In this document: one piece after another, positions 33,988-42,628 of the stretch
How the letters are laid out: every line of letters begins with the position of its first letter
How positions within the stretch are numbered: the first letter of the stretch is position 1
Source: Ferruginibacter sp.
GTDB lineage: Bacteria > Bacteroidota > Bacteroidia > Chitinophagales > Chitinophagaceae
NCBI GenBank assembly: GCA_019638635.1
Contig: JAHBTM010000012.1
Coordinates: forward strand, 1 to 50,548
Reading direction: 5' to 3'
DNA length: 50,548 bases
Notes under the pieces: generated by a model
Databases searched by the model: none
Told to the model about the DNA's origin: nothing
The model's input: the letters and a program-made list of their open reading frames with translations, nothing else
Made by a program: the position numbers and the translations under genes

Positions 33988-34623
33988 TTAAGATAATTTA
34001 ATGTAAATATAAAAATTAGCTGCACCTGAGGGTTTCTTAATAGCTACTTTCCATTCAAGAGGCTGCCATTCTTTAGCGAATTGATCAATCCAACTGCTAA
34101 ACTTTCTGTGCCTTACATGACTGCTTTTAACTTCGTCTACATCATATGCATAGATGATAACATATTGTCGAGCAGTGTTGAATAAATCGCTCATGTATTG
34201 ATGGTATAATTCATCTTCCATTAGATGATAAATTACATCCAAAGAAAGGGCTAAGTCGCTTTTAAACAAATGGGAAGATTCCTTAAATGTCGCTGGATGG
34301 TATAAAAAGAAACTCTTTGTATTATCTTCCGAAAATTGTTGCATACACATTTTTATTGCGGTAACCGACACATCCAAACCGATGTATTGAGGATATCTTG
34401 CCAAAGAGAGCTGATGTCCGTCACCACTACCAAATTCAATGACACTATCAATGTTAAAATCCTGTACAAATGTGTTCAGAAAAGTAGCTTTATATTCGGC
34501 ATTCTCACCATAGGAGCCGCTACCGGAATGTCCTCCGTTGGCATAACGTTTTTCCCAATATGTTACTGTATTAGTATAATAATTACCACCTCTTTTTTTA
34601 AGCAAGGATTTCAGCCACTTCAT
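33988..34623 (-). CDS. Class I SAM-dependent methyltransferase
   Basis: 211 residues from ATG 34623, whose first base is the last base of the upstream GT2 stop codon (TGATG); a GTG at 34626 is also in frame. SAM-binding motif I is SVIEFGSGDGHQLSLARYP, motif II YIGLDVS, and motif III includes SDLALSLDVIYHLMEDE, like methyltransferases acting on small or sugar substrates. It has a basic N-terminal tail (LKSLLKKRGG). Its likely role is O- or N-methylation of a sugar in the glycan. The exact acceptor is not inferable. Confidence 0.82.
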   Translation of the reverse strand: MKWLKSLLKKRGGNYYTNTVTYWEKRYANGGHSGSGSYGENAEYKATFLNTFVQDFNIDSVIEFGSGDGHQLSLARYPQYIGLDVSVTAIKMCMQQFSEDNTKSFFLYHPATFKESSHLFKSDLALSLDVIYHLMEDELYHQYMSDLFNTARQYVIIYAYDVDEVKSSHVRHRKFSSWIDQFAKEWQPLEWKVAIKKPSGAANFYIYIKLS

Positions 34624-35393
34624 CACTTTGTATCATTTTTTCTATAATACTGTGGAATCTTTATCAACGGCTTTAAAATAGAAACAATAAAAGGGAAAGG
34701 TATTTTATTTTTTTTCATTGCCAGATAGTCTCTACGGTTGGCACGTAAGCGTTGCATCATGCTGCTATTGCTTTGCCCTCCCCTACGCATTTTAACCAGC
34801 AATTTGGGCAAATAGTATGAGGAAACCTGGTGGACAAACAGATATCTCGACATAAATTCGTAATCTGCTGCACTATAGAAATGGTTTTCATACCCGCCAT
34901 ATTGGTTTACCAGAGAACGCTTGATATAGAAAGTTGGATGTGCAGGCATCCAACCATACTTAAATCGGCTCCGTTTAAAGGGTTTCCCCTTCCAAGTTCG
35001 GTAAATTTTATTAATATCATCAGGATCTACATATTGCAGATCTCCATATATAGTATCTACAGGATTTTGTTTAAAAGTTTGTACGATGGTGGATATAACA
35101 TCATTTGAAGCTAGGACATCATCACTATTCAAAATACCGATAATATCACCTGTAGCCATCTGCATTCCTTTATTGATAGCATCATACATTCCTTTGTCTT
35201 TTTCAGATTTCCAGTTGGCTATTTTGTCATGATACTGATGGATTATTTTGATGGTACTGTCGGTTGATAATCCGTCAACAATTATATATTCAATATTCTG
35301 ATAATCCTGACGTAAGACAGATTCAATGCAATCTTTTAAGTATTGTTCAGAATTAAAAGTTGGAGTAATTATAGTAACACGCATGGAATTCAT
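34623..35393 (-). CDS. Family 2 glycosyltransferase
   Basis: 256 residues from ATG 35393 (another ATG at 35384). GT2 hallmarks are TIITPTFNSEQYLKDCIESV, IIVDGLSTDSTI, and GDIIGILNSDDVL with the DxD-type metal site, plus the acceptor-side YSAADYEFMSRYLF. The C-terminal MRRGGQSNS is typical of the colanic-acid WcaE/WcaA-like group. It adds one sugar to the lipid-linked repeat unit on the cytoplasmic face. It begins 58 bases after the carbamoyltransferase stop, and the methyltransferase overlaps its stop by 1 base. Confidence 0.9.
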   Translation of the reverse strand: MNSMRVTIITPTFNSEQYLKDCIESVLRQDYQNIEYIIVDGLSTDSTIKIIHQYHDKIANWKSEKDKGMYDAINKGMQMATGDIIGILNSDDVLASNDVISTIVQTFKQNPVDTIYGDLQYVDPDDINKIYRTWKGKPFKRSRFKYGWMPAHPTFYIKRSLVNQYGGYENHFYSAADYEFMSRYLFVHQVSSYYLPKLLVKMRRGGQSNSSMMQRLRANRRDYLAMKKNKIPFPFIVSILKPLIKIPQYYRKNDTK

Positions 35394-35451
35394 TCAGTCG
35401 CTTATACTCGAAAGTACATCAGATCACTTTAGAAAATGTAATTAAATTATT

Positions 35452-37185
35452 TCATATATTTCGTTCTACCAGTATATTTTCCATTACCAGCATATCCATG
35501 TGGGTTCTTGTAAAACATGCGAGTGCTTCTTCCGGGCTATTTACAATTGGTTCATTTTCGTTAAAAGAAGTGTTAAGCAATATAGGTACGCCTGTTTTTT
35601 TACGGAATGTGTCTATTAATGCATAATATCTGGGGCTAATGGACGCGTCCACTGTTTGTAATCTGCCAGAACCATCCACATGTGTTACAGCAGGTATTTC
35701 TTTACGCTTTTCCATCTTTATAGGGAACACTCTTTCCATAAAAGGTACAGGTTCATTTACTTCAAAATACTCATCTACATATTCTTTTAAGATGGAAGGT
35801 GCAAAAGGACGAAAACTCTCTCTGCGTTTTATTTTAAGATTCAGTATTTCTTTTGCATCTTGTCTTCGAGGATCAGCGATAATGGATCTCCCCCCCAATG
35901 CTCGAGGTCCAAATTCGGCTCTTCCGGTCATCCACCCTACAACTCCTCCGTCTATCAGTTGGTTCGTTATCCTATCGTAAAGTTCCTCATCAGAAAGCTC
36001 TTTAAATGACACATTTTTTTGTATCAATACCTTTTTAATCTCATCGTTAGAGAATCGGCTTCCGGTGTACGCAGATAGTATTTGAGGTTGCCGCTCAATC
36101 CCTGCAACTATATGCTGAGTATATAAAGCTGCTCCCATAGAAATTCCGGCATCATGACCGGCTGAGGGTATATAGATTTTTTGGAATGGAGTATTACGCG
36201 TAATTTTTCCGTTTGCAACACTGTTTTGAGCCACACCTCCGGCAACACATAAATTGGTGAGTCCGGTTCTTTTATGCAAATCATTTAACATGTGAAAAAT
36301 AACTTTTTCAGTCATTCGCTGAACAGATGCGGCCATATCTTTATGGAACTGTGTCAATGGTTCATCTTTAGACCTTGCCTGACCAAATTGTTCTATCATA
36401 AATTCTGAATACAAATTGGCAACTACTGGTATATGATTATCTCCATAACTGATGATTCCCTGAGTGCCTTTTCGAAAATATTTCAGATTCAGTTTAAATA
36501 ATCCGTTTTCAGTAAGTTCTATAACATCTTTTAACTTATCCATGTATTTAGCTTCGCCATAGGGTGCCATTCCCATCACTTTGTACTCATCACCATAATG
36601 TGGGAATCCTAACCACTGTGTGAATGCCGAATAAAAAATCCCGATAGAGTGAGGGAAATCAACACTATCAATCACATTTAAAGCCTTATCATTACCAACA
36701 GCGCGCATTGTAGTTGTAAAATCACCGGATCCATCAATGGAAATACATGCAGCCTCACTGAACGGCGATGCAAAAAATGCTGACGCCAGATGGCTTCTGT
36801 GATGCTCCACCATTACTAGTTTGTTTTTAAACTGAGATGCAGGAATTCCTGACATCATTTCCAATTCTTTTCCAATGGATTTTACCTGTCGACTATTTTG
36901 AAATCGATCTTTTACAACCTTTATACTGCCTGAAATGTTTTTTATCAGGTATAGAATTTTTTTCAAAAACTTAGCTCTGGGATCCCGACCAATTGCAAAG
37001 TAATTTACCTGTTCGATGGTAACTCCCGCTTCTTTCAGACAAAAGTTGATGGACTGTATTGGAAATCCTGCCCAATGTTTAACACGTGTAAATCTTTCCT
37101 CTTCTATTGCAGCAATCATTTCACCATCCACAAAAATAGCTGCTGAAGAATCAGCATGATATGCATTAATTCCTATGATAATCAC
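35452..37185 (-). CDS. NodU/CmcH-family carbamoyltransferase
   Basis: 577 residues. The N-terminal Kae1-like domain opens IGINAYHADSSAAI and holds the metal-binding VEHHRSHLASAFFASPFS and a SIDGSGDF turn. GGVAQNSVANGKI marks the second half of the nucleotide fold. The C-terminal YrdC-like domain has GRAEFGPRALGGRSIIADPR and FAPSILKEY. Such enzymes transfer carbamoyl from carbamoyl phosphate through an adenylate onto hydroxyls of antibiotics, Nod factors or polysaccharide sugars; here a glycan sugar is likely. The GTG start (37185) overlaps the exosortase stop as GTGA. Confidence 0.92.
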   Translation of the reverse strand: MIIIGINAYHADSSAAIFVDGEMIAAIEEERFTRVKHWAGFPIQSINFCLKEAGVTIEQVNYFAIGRDPRAKFLKKILYLIKNISGSIKVVKDRFQNSRQVKSIGKELEMMSGIPASQFKNKLVMVEHHRSHLASAFFASPFSEAACISIDGSGDFTTTMRAVGNDKALNVIDSVDFPHSIGIFYSAFTQWLGFPHYGDEYKVMGMAPYGEAKYMDKLKDVIELTENGLFKLNLKYFRKGTQGIISYGDNHIPVVANLYSEFMIEQFGQARSKDEPLTQFHKDMAASVQRMTEKVIFHMLNDLHKRTGLTNLCVAGGVAQNSVANGKITRNTPFQKIYIPSAGHDAGISMGAALYTQHIVAGIERQPQILSAYTGSRFSNDEIKKVLIQKNVSFKELSDEELYDRITNQLIDGGVVGWMTGRAEFGPRALGGRSIIADPRRQDAKEILNLKIKRRESFRPFAPSILKEYVDEYFEVNEPVPFMERVFPIKMEKRKEIPAVTHVDGSGRLQTVDASISPRYYALIDTFRKKTGVPILLNTSFNENEPIVNSPEEALACFTRTHMDMLVMENILVERNI

Positions 37186-37805
37186 TTTTTAATTTTTATT
37201 TGAATATTTCTTGTATCCTTGTCTTTCAATGAATGCACATTCAATTGTAGTATTTGGTATTTTCGATCAAAAAAATACATCATGAGAAATATTGCAGCAT
37301 AAGCTACAATATTAAACCATGTATGATGGTCAATACCAAATGGCATAGACCATTTTTTATTATATGCAATCAGTAACAAACCGATTCTAATAACATTTAT
37401 AGACCATAGCAATATCAAACCACCTATCAACCATTTAAATTTTGATAAAGCGGAGGCTGCTGTGGCAAGTATAAATGCAGCCCAAAAACTCATTACACCA
37501 TAACCTACACAATCGTATGCTATTCGAACACCTGAACCACCTACGATTCGGATTATGAAGTTAGGTAACGTATAGGTTTCAAAACCCATAAGATACACAA
37601 AACCTTTTGTCCCCCAGATGAGTGAATGACTAACCCATGAAATTACGTCAAAATATTTGCTGATAAAAGGACTATAATATCCATCTTTTGCTGAAAGGCC
37701 AATAATTATCAAACTTCCAAAATAGAAAATGGAAAACAAACACAAGAACTTAAACACAAACCAAATAAATCCGTGTTTTCTAAAAGAATGATACAATCTT
37801 TTCAT
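37182..37805 (-). CDS. Exosortase/archaeosortase-family transmembrane transpeptidase
   Basis: 207 residues with about six membrane helices. The family triad is visible: Cys99 in YDCVGYGVMSFWAAF, Arg140 in SINVIRIGLLL, and His160/His161 in GIDHHTWFNIVAYA. Exosortases cut C-terminal sorting signals (PEP-CTERM-like) and transfer the protein to another carrier; they often sit in exopolysaccharide loci. In Bacteroidota several subtypes occur, and I recall one paired with a Wzy-like protein, which fits here but cannot be verified. I see no protein in the window with a matching C-terminal tripartite signal. The gene overlaps its neighbours by 1 base (TAATG) upstream and 4 bases (GTGA) downstream. 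Confidence 0.82.
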   Translation of the reverse strand: MKRLYHSFRKHGFIWFVFKFLCLFSIFYFGSLIIIGLSAKDGYYSPFISKYFDVISWVSHSLIWGTKGFVYLMGFETYTLPNFIIRIVGGSGVRIAYDCVGYGVMSFWAAFILATAASALSKFKWLIGGLILLWSINVIRIGLLLIAYNKKWSMPFGIDHHTWFNIVAYAAIFLMMYFFDRKYQILQLNVHSLKDKDTRNIQIKIKK

Positions 37806-38941
37806 TAGGAGTTGAAGTATCCGTGAAATAATTCCAAGTACGAAGATTTTATTTTATCTAAATCAAGCACATTGTTAGCATATTTTGATGCGCCTTCACT
37901 GTATGTTTTTAATTCGCTGTCATTCATAGCCGCAAATTTACAAATTGCATTGGCAAGATTCTTAGGATTGGGTTCAACATTTAAACCCGCCTGTAGCTGT
38001 TCCAATCCATTCCAGGGCGTACCATTGCTCGTAATCACCGGTCTGCCAATACTCAGTGCTTCTATAATTGCATGGCCGAAGTTTTCACTTTTGCTGGGTA
38101 ATATAAATACATGGGCTTTTAAAAGGATGCTTTTAACTGCTTCCGGCTCTAAAGCACCGTGATATACTACATGAATATTTTCAGGAAGGTTATGAATCAC
38201 ACTTAAACATCTTTGCCAATAATCATTGTCTTTTACTGGTCCATAGATGTGGTAATCGATATTCATGCTAATGTTTTGTAAACCCAAAAGCACTTCAAGA
38301 TAATTTTTCATAGGACTAATCAATCCAATACTTACTATTTGAAGACAATTGGGTTGCTTTTCAGGGATTGGTAAATGACTGAATATTCTTGGAAAGTTGG
38401 ATGCAACTGTTATGGGAGTAGCCTCTCCAAAAAGGGAACGAATACTGTCAAATTCAGATTTGTCAGTGGCATGAAAAATTACTCCTTTTTGAAAATTGAA
38501 ACTTTTCCAAATATTGAAATATAATTTCTTTTTAAATGATTTCACTCCCAGAGCTTCGGGGTGTATCATTCCTCGAGGTGAAATAATTTTTAGAGGTCCC
38601 TTACAAAAGCACAATGGTACAATGGTAAAGCTCCAAGAAAACATTCCGTTAATATACAGTACATCCGGTTGAATTATCTTACATTGTTTTAATAGTGATT
38701 TCTTTCTATTTTTAACAGCACTATACCAAACTTTTGTTTGCGGATTAAATTCAACCCACTGGTTTTCCCGGACACCAATAGGTTCATCATTTAAATCTTT
38801 GTTGCCTGTGAAAACATAGAACGTAACATCTTGGTTGATTTGATTTACCAGATTTACAATGGACTGAATCGGTCCTCCGGCCCTGAAAGCCGGATAAAAC
38901 CAAGGTATCGTAATTAATATTTTTAAATGGCTATTTTTCAA
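37805..38941 (-). CDS. Family 4 glycosyltransferase
   Basis: 378 residues, GT-B fold. The N-terminal domain begins with a TTG start in a TTGA overlap with the polymerase gene, followed by KILITIPWFYPAFRAGGP. The C-terminal donor-binding domain carries FILPSKSENFGHAIIEALSI, with the EX7E-type glutamates that hold the nucleotide sugar, then GRPVITSNGTPW. It is retaining and probably membrane-associated on the cytoplasmic face. The donor sugar is unknown. Confidence 0.92.
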   Translation of the reverse strand: MKNSHLKILITIPWFYPAFRAGGPIQSIVNLVNQINQDVTFYVFTGNKDLNDEPIGVRENQWVEFNPQTKVWYSAVKNRKKSLLKQCKIIQPDVLYINGMFSWSFTIVPLCFCKGPLKIISPRGMIHPEALGVKSFKKKLYFNIWKSFNFQKGVIFHATDKSEFDSIRSLFGEATPITVASNFPRIFSHLPIPEKQPNCLQIVSIGLISPMKNYLEVLLGLQNISMNIDYHIYGPVKDNDYWQRCLSVIHNLPENIHVVYHGALEPEAVKSILLKAHVFILPSKSENFGHAIIEALSIGRPVITSNGTPWNGLEQLQAGLNVEPNPKNLANAICKFAAMNDSELKTYSEGASKYANNVLDLDKIKSSYLELFHGYFNS

Positions 38942-40338
38942 GACCGAATTTCATTATGTAAAACAGTTTGAGGGTTTTGCGGTCGTACATAAAATACATA
39001 CTTCCATACCTGGATCATCACAAAAAGTAAAAAACTGGATTTCACCAAATGCCCTAATGCGGTTTGTAACTCACAATCCGGACGAATTGGGTAATAAAAA
39101 ACAACTCCCATAAATAAAAGTAAACCGGGATAATACTTTGAATATCTGTAGAAAATTTTCAATGTTTCGCTGTAGAGTAATCCCAGTAAAAACATAAATA
39201 CACAACCTCCCATTTTTCCAAAATTGATGTATCCATCCCCTACTGCACTAAGCCCCATTGAAGTTCCTCTTCCCAAAGGCATTCCACTATACTTGGTAAA
39301 AATCTGTTTATCACCTGCATTGAGCTTATTCGGTGCCAATAGCCTTGGCAAGAAGGCCGCTTCGAGAATCTGTAACAACTGTTCACCTCTTGCATGCGGA
39401 ACCCTTTCGGGAACAGTCTTCATAATATTTGTAATGATAAAGCCTTGATTTATGCGTACATTGCTTGCACCAAGTTTTTCAGAATTAAATAACGAACCCC
39501 TCTTTTGTTCTTCTTCTTCAATGGTCTTTTGAAGGGTTTCTAAACCTGCTTCCTGGCCTTCATACCATGTTGCTTGCCTGTATCCACCTTTAAGCAATTG
39601 AATAGTAAGTGCTGCAACTACAAAAAAAGCTGTAAACAATGCTTTGGTTCTTGTGGATGGTTTATATTTTATACTAAAAACAGCGCCGATAAATATTGCC
39701 CACGTTAATAAATCATGGAACATGGCTTTTGCAAATGACGACAAAATGATTGAACCAAAAACCAAACTCATCACAATTAATCTGATTTTTTGTCTACCAA
39801 GAATAAGCATAAATGCACCAACAAATTTCAGATTCGCCAGTAATGCAAAAACGAATGCAAATGCGGCACCAAAAAACGAACCCAAAAAGCTGGCAGAAAA
39901 CCCAATAGCTATGAACCAGTATGCCAACTGCGGATTCTTCCTAACAAATTGCTTAATGCCTTCAATATTTAATTTTTCCCCTTCGAGGTTTTTTGCCCTT
40001 AGGTGTAATCCGATGATAAAACATATAACTGCCGGCAATGCATAAGAGAAATACTCACTTTCAGGAATTTGCATTTTTAAAAATCCACGTTGAAATTTAT
40101 CCAGTCCGGCATAAGCAAAAGTGGGTCCAACATAAAACTGAAGGCACATAAACGAGCCCAGAATATACCTCACCGGAACTACAGATCCAATTGAATTAAA
40201 TAGTAAGGTGAACTGAAACAATGAAATCATCAAAGCCAGGTAAGCATACCATGGTATGTGCATAAACACAAAACGAATAGGAATACCCAGCGCGAGAAAA
40301 ATTATCCAGTTAAATTTTACCTGAAAAAGAGATTTCAT
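38938..40338 (-). CDS. Wzy-like O-antigen/exopolysaccharide polymerase, multi-pass membrane protein
   Basis: 466 residues, ten or more predicted helices with a larger periplasmic loop between about residues 260 and 360 (GGYRQATWYEGQEAGLETLQ, then FLPRLLAPNKLNAGDKQ). Hydrophobicity and this loop, ending in FTKYSGMPLGRGTSMGL, resemble Wzy-type polymerases, which join repeat units on the periplasmic face. Wzy proteins share almost no conserved sequence, so the assignment rests on topology and on position among glycosyltransferases and beside the exosortase. An alternative is an O-antigen ligase. It overlaps the FkbM gene (ATGA) and the next GT4 (TTGA). Confidence 0.75.
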   Translation of the reverse strand: MKSLFQVKFNWIIFLALGIPIRFVFMHIPWYAYLALMISLFQFTLLFNSIGSVVPVRYILGSFMCLQFYVGPTFAYAGLDKFQRGFLKMQIPESEYFSYALPAVICFIIGLHLRAKNLEGEKLNIEGIKQFVRKNPQLAYWFIAIGFSASFLGSFFGAAFAFVFALLANLKFVGAFMLILGRQKIRLIVMSLVFGSIILSSFAKAMFHDLLTWAIFIGAVFSIKYKPSTRTKALFTAFFVVAALTIQLLKGGYRQATWYEGQEAGLETLQKTIEEEEQKRGSLFNSEKLGASNVRINQGFIITNIMKTVPERVPHARGEQLLQILEAAFLPRLLAPNKLNAGDKQIFTKYSGMPLGRGTSMGLSAVGDGYINFGKMGGCVFMFLLGLLYSETLKIFYRYSKYYPGLLLFMGVVFYYPIRPDCELQTALGHLVKSSFLLFVMIQVWKYVFYVRPQNPQTVLHNEIRS

Positions 40339-41156
40339 TTACTTTTTATTGCCATCAACATGGCATCTCCCTTTTCAACAGGGGATTCCAATAAATGTTT
40401 TTGATTATTTCTGATGAGGTATAATGAATACCCATATTCCAACAGCAATTTTTGCGCACTTCCGGGTTTTACGCCCGATTTGGACTCAGCCCATTCCAAA
40501 AATTCGAATAAAATAACAGGAGCACTCGGCTGATTCAGCAATTGCTCTCCACCCATAAATGCGTAATATTCATAACCTTCAATATCAATTTTAATAACGT
40601 CAATGGAATTATTGAAATAGATGTTGGCTAATGAATTGATAGTGATTGATTCTATGGAATGACTGGATGAAGAGTACACATTAGACTGAGATCCTTTTCC
40701 AAACATAACATCCGGACTAAAAAAAGTAATCATTTGACCATTTTTTTGAGTCACAGCTTTATTAAGTATATCATAAGAAATAGGTGCATTTAATGCCACA
40801 TTTTTTTCCAGATAGCTAAAAACGGTAGGAGAAGCTTCTACACCGACGACCTTAATTCCCGGCATTAATTTACAAAGCGGAATGGCAATGGTTCCGATGT
40901 TGGCTCCAATATCTAGCATATGCCCATTGTGGGGCAGCAAAGATTTCAACAATTCTATGATGTGAGGTTCATAGGCCCCGTTAATGTATAATTCGAACCC
41001 AATTGCCTCCTTAATATTCGGCACTAAAAACCGACCATACTGTCCATTTACAGTAATGTCTTTTAGATTATCCAACTTACTTCCAAGCAAAAATCTGGCT
41101 AATCTTTTTTTTCCTTTAAATTCAGGAAGTGATCTTAGTATCGGTCCTATATCCAT
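40335..41156 (-). CDS. FkbM-family methyltransferase (first of three)
   Basis: 273 residues. FkbM motifs: GHMLDIGANIGTIAIPLCKL (SAM-binding motif I), VVGVEASPTVFSYLEKN (motif II) and DVIKIDIEGYEYYAFMGGEQ, the family-defining DIEGxE. It should O-methylate a sugar hydroxyl in the glycan, as FkbM-type enzymes do in polyketides and polysaccharides. It is a distant paralogue of the next two genes, not a recent copy. It overlaps the polymerase gene by the ATGA tetranucleotide. Confidence 0.9.
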   Translation of the reverse strand: MDIGPILRSLPEFKGKKRLARFLLGSKLDNLKDITVNGQYGRFLVPNIKEAIGFELYINGAYEPHIIELLKSLLPHNGHMLDIGANIGTIAIPLCKLMPGIKVVGVEASPTVFSYLEKNVALNAPISYDILNKAVTQKNGQMITFFSPDVMFGKGSQSNVYSSSSHSIESITINSLANIYFNNSIDVIKIDIEGYEYYAFMGGEQLLNQPSAPVILFEFLEWAESKSGVKPGSAQKLLLEYGYSLYLIRNNQKHLLESPVEKGDAMLMAIKSK

Positions 41157-41165
41157 AGGAAATTA

Positions 41166-41861
41166 TTATCTAATTATTTTTTTTGAAGACAACCCTGTGT
41201 GCAGATACAAAATATTACAACCAATTTGCTGAACTTCTTCAAAATCAGCAGGAATAATGTTTCGAATTTTCATTTGTTCTTCATCGCTATCAAACTCAAT
41301 ACAAAGCATTAAAGTACTTTTCAGTGTTTGGAGTGCCCCCTGGAGTACTTCGTAATTTAATCCTTCTACATCAATGCTCACCAGACTGTAAAAATCAGTC
41401 TCAAAAGCTGATAATGCATCGTCCAATTTCATAACAGGTACATATACCGATTGCATGGCATTCGTTTCAGATTTTAGCTTAAAAGAACTGATTACGGGTG
41501 TTTTGGAAATATGAAACGGGAGAACTGCGCTGGAATCACTGCATCCAATTTTCAAGCAGATATCATAGGGGCGGTACCTACTAAAAAGTCTGCATAATTC
41601 TTCATTGGGTTCAATAACAATACCCCTTAGTCCCTTTCTATACAATAAATAAGTATTTGATATATCTGATGGGTGATTTGCTCCTACATCTACATACATA
41701 GATCCTTCCAGGTTATAGGAATTCAACATTTTCCAGATGATCCGGTCTTCACCATGCTGAGAATAAGAATCTTTAACACTAGCTAAATGATTCTTCCATG
41801 CCACAAAACGTCTTTTGTATTTCCCCAAAAAAGGGAGCTTATTTACAAGAAATTTTTTCAT
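41166..41861 (-). CDS. FkbM-family methyltransferase (second of three)
   Basis: 231 residues, shorter at both ends than its neighbours. The motifs are YSQHGEDRIIWKML at about residues 33-46, YVDVGANHPSDISNTYLLYR (motif I), GIVIEPNEELCRLFSRYRP (motif II) and LVSIDVEGLNYEVLQG (the DVEG motif). The YSQHGED opening is seen in a subgroup of FkbM proteins linked to sugar or glycan methylation. It lies 14 bases downstream of the third copy and 9 bases upstream of the first, on the same strand. The acceptor sugar is not inferable. Confidence 0.88.
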   Translation of the reverse strand: MKKFLVNKLPFLGKYKRRFVAWKNHLASVKDSYSQHGEDRIIWKMLNSYNLEGSMYVDVGANHPSDISNTYLLYRKGLRGIVIEPNEELCRLFSRYRPYDICLKIGCSDSSAVLPFHISKTPVISSFKLKSETNAMQSVYVPVMKLDDALSAFETDFYSLVSIDVEGLNYEVLQGALQTLKSTLMLCIEFDSDEEQMKIRNIIPADFEEVQQIGCNILYLHTGLSSKKIIR

Positions 41862-41875
41862 AAACGAACAGGTTA

Positions 41876-42628
41876 TTACTTTGCTTTAGGCATAAAAACA
41901 ACATCACACCACGCCAGTGAACCTTTTCCGTAAATTGGTTCATAAAAATCCTGGATATAATAACCCCATTCATGTAGATACTTGGATACATCGTGAAATA
42001 AGGGTTGTTGCTTGTATTGTTCCTTAAAATACGTCTCCATAAAAATGAGTCCTATCGCTTTTTTACTTAATAAAGATTCAGCCCCCTTAAGGGCGTTTAA
42101 CTCACCACCTTGTATATCCATTTTTAAGACATCAATCTTCTCGATATTATTTTTTAAACAAAATTCATCAATGGTTGTAACCGGAATAGAACTAACAGAA
42201 ATGTTTTTAACCTGATTATCAGAACTCAGACCTATTGTATCGGGTTCAAATGTAGAATTGGTGTCCATATTTACATTTTCATAAAATGTTTTTGTACCAG
42301 TAACATCCGCAATCCCGATGTTAAATGGTTTTATGCTCGGGAAGTTACTAATCTTTGATATCAAAATCTGATATGCCATATCAAAGGGTTCGAATGCAAA
42401 AATTTCCGCATCAGGAAAAGACTCTGCATATTTTAGTGAAACGTTACCGCGATTAGCTCCAACATCAAAAATTACTTTAACCTTGTTTCCGGCAAGTTCC
42501 TTTTGTTGAACAAAAATATCTTGCTTAAATTCGGATTTCTTTACTGATTGTAAATATCCGGTACCATGTACTTCAAACCCGAATTTTGATAAAATTCGAT
42601 TTAATTTATTCTTATTGATTTTCAACAT
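41876..42628 (-). CDS. FkbM-family methyltransferase (third of three)
   Basis: 250 residues from ATG 42628; an upstream TTG at 42655 extends the frame but lies deeper in the fucosyltransferase gene. It carries VKVIFDVGANRGNVSLKYAE (motif I), IFAFEPFDMAYQ (motif II), PVTTIDEFCLKNNIEKIDVL and KMDIQGGELNALKGAESLL, the FkbM signature in its DIQG form. The C-terminal WGYYIQDFYEPIYGKGSLAW segment resembles that of methyltransferases of glycan clusters. Overlap with the upstream gene is 17 bases. Confidence 0.88.
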   Translation of the reverse strand: MLKINKNKLNRILSKFGFEVHGTGYLQSVKKSEFKQDIFVQQKELAGNKVKVIFDVGANRGNVSLKYAESFPDAEIFAFEPFDMAYQILISKISNFPSIKPFNIGIADVTGTKTFYENVNMDTNSTFEPDTIGLSSDNQVKNISVSSIPVTTIDEFCLKNNIEKIDVLKMDIQGGELNALKGAESLLSKKAIGLIFMETYFKEQYKQQPLFHDVSKYLHEWGYYIQDFYEPIYGKGSLAWCDVVFMPKAK

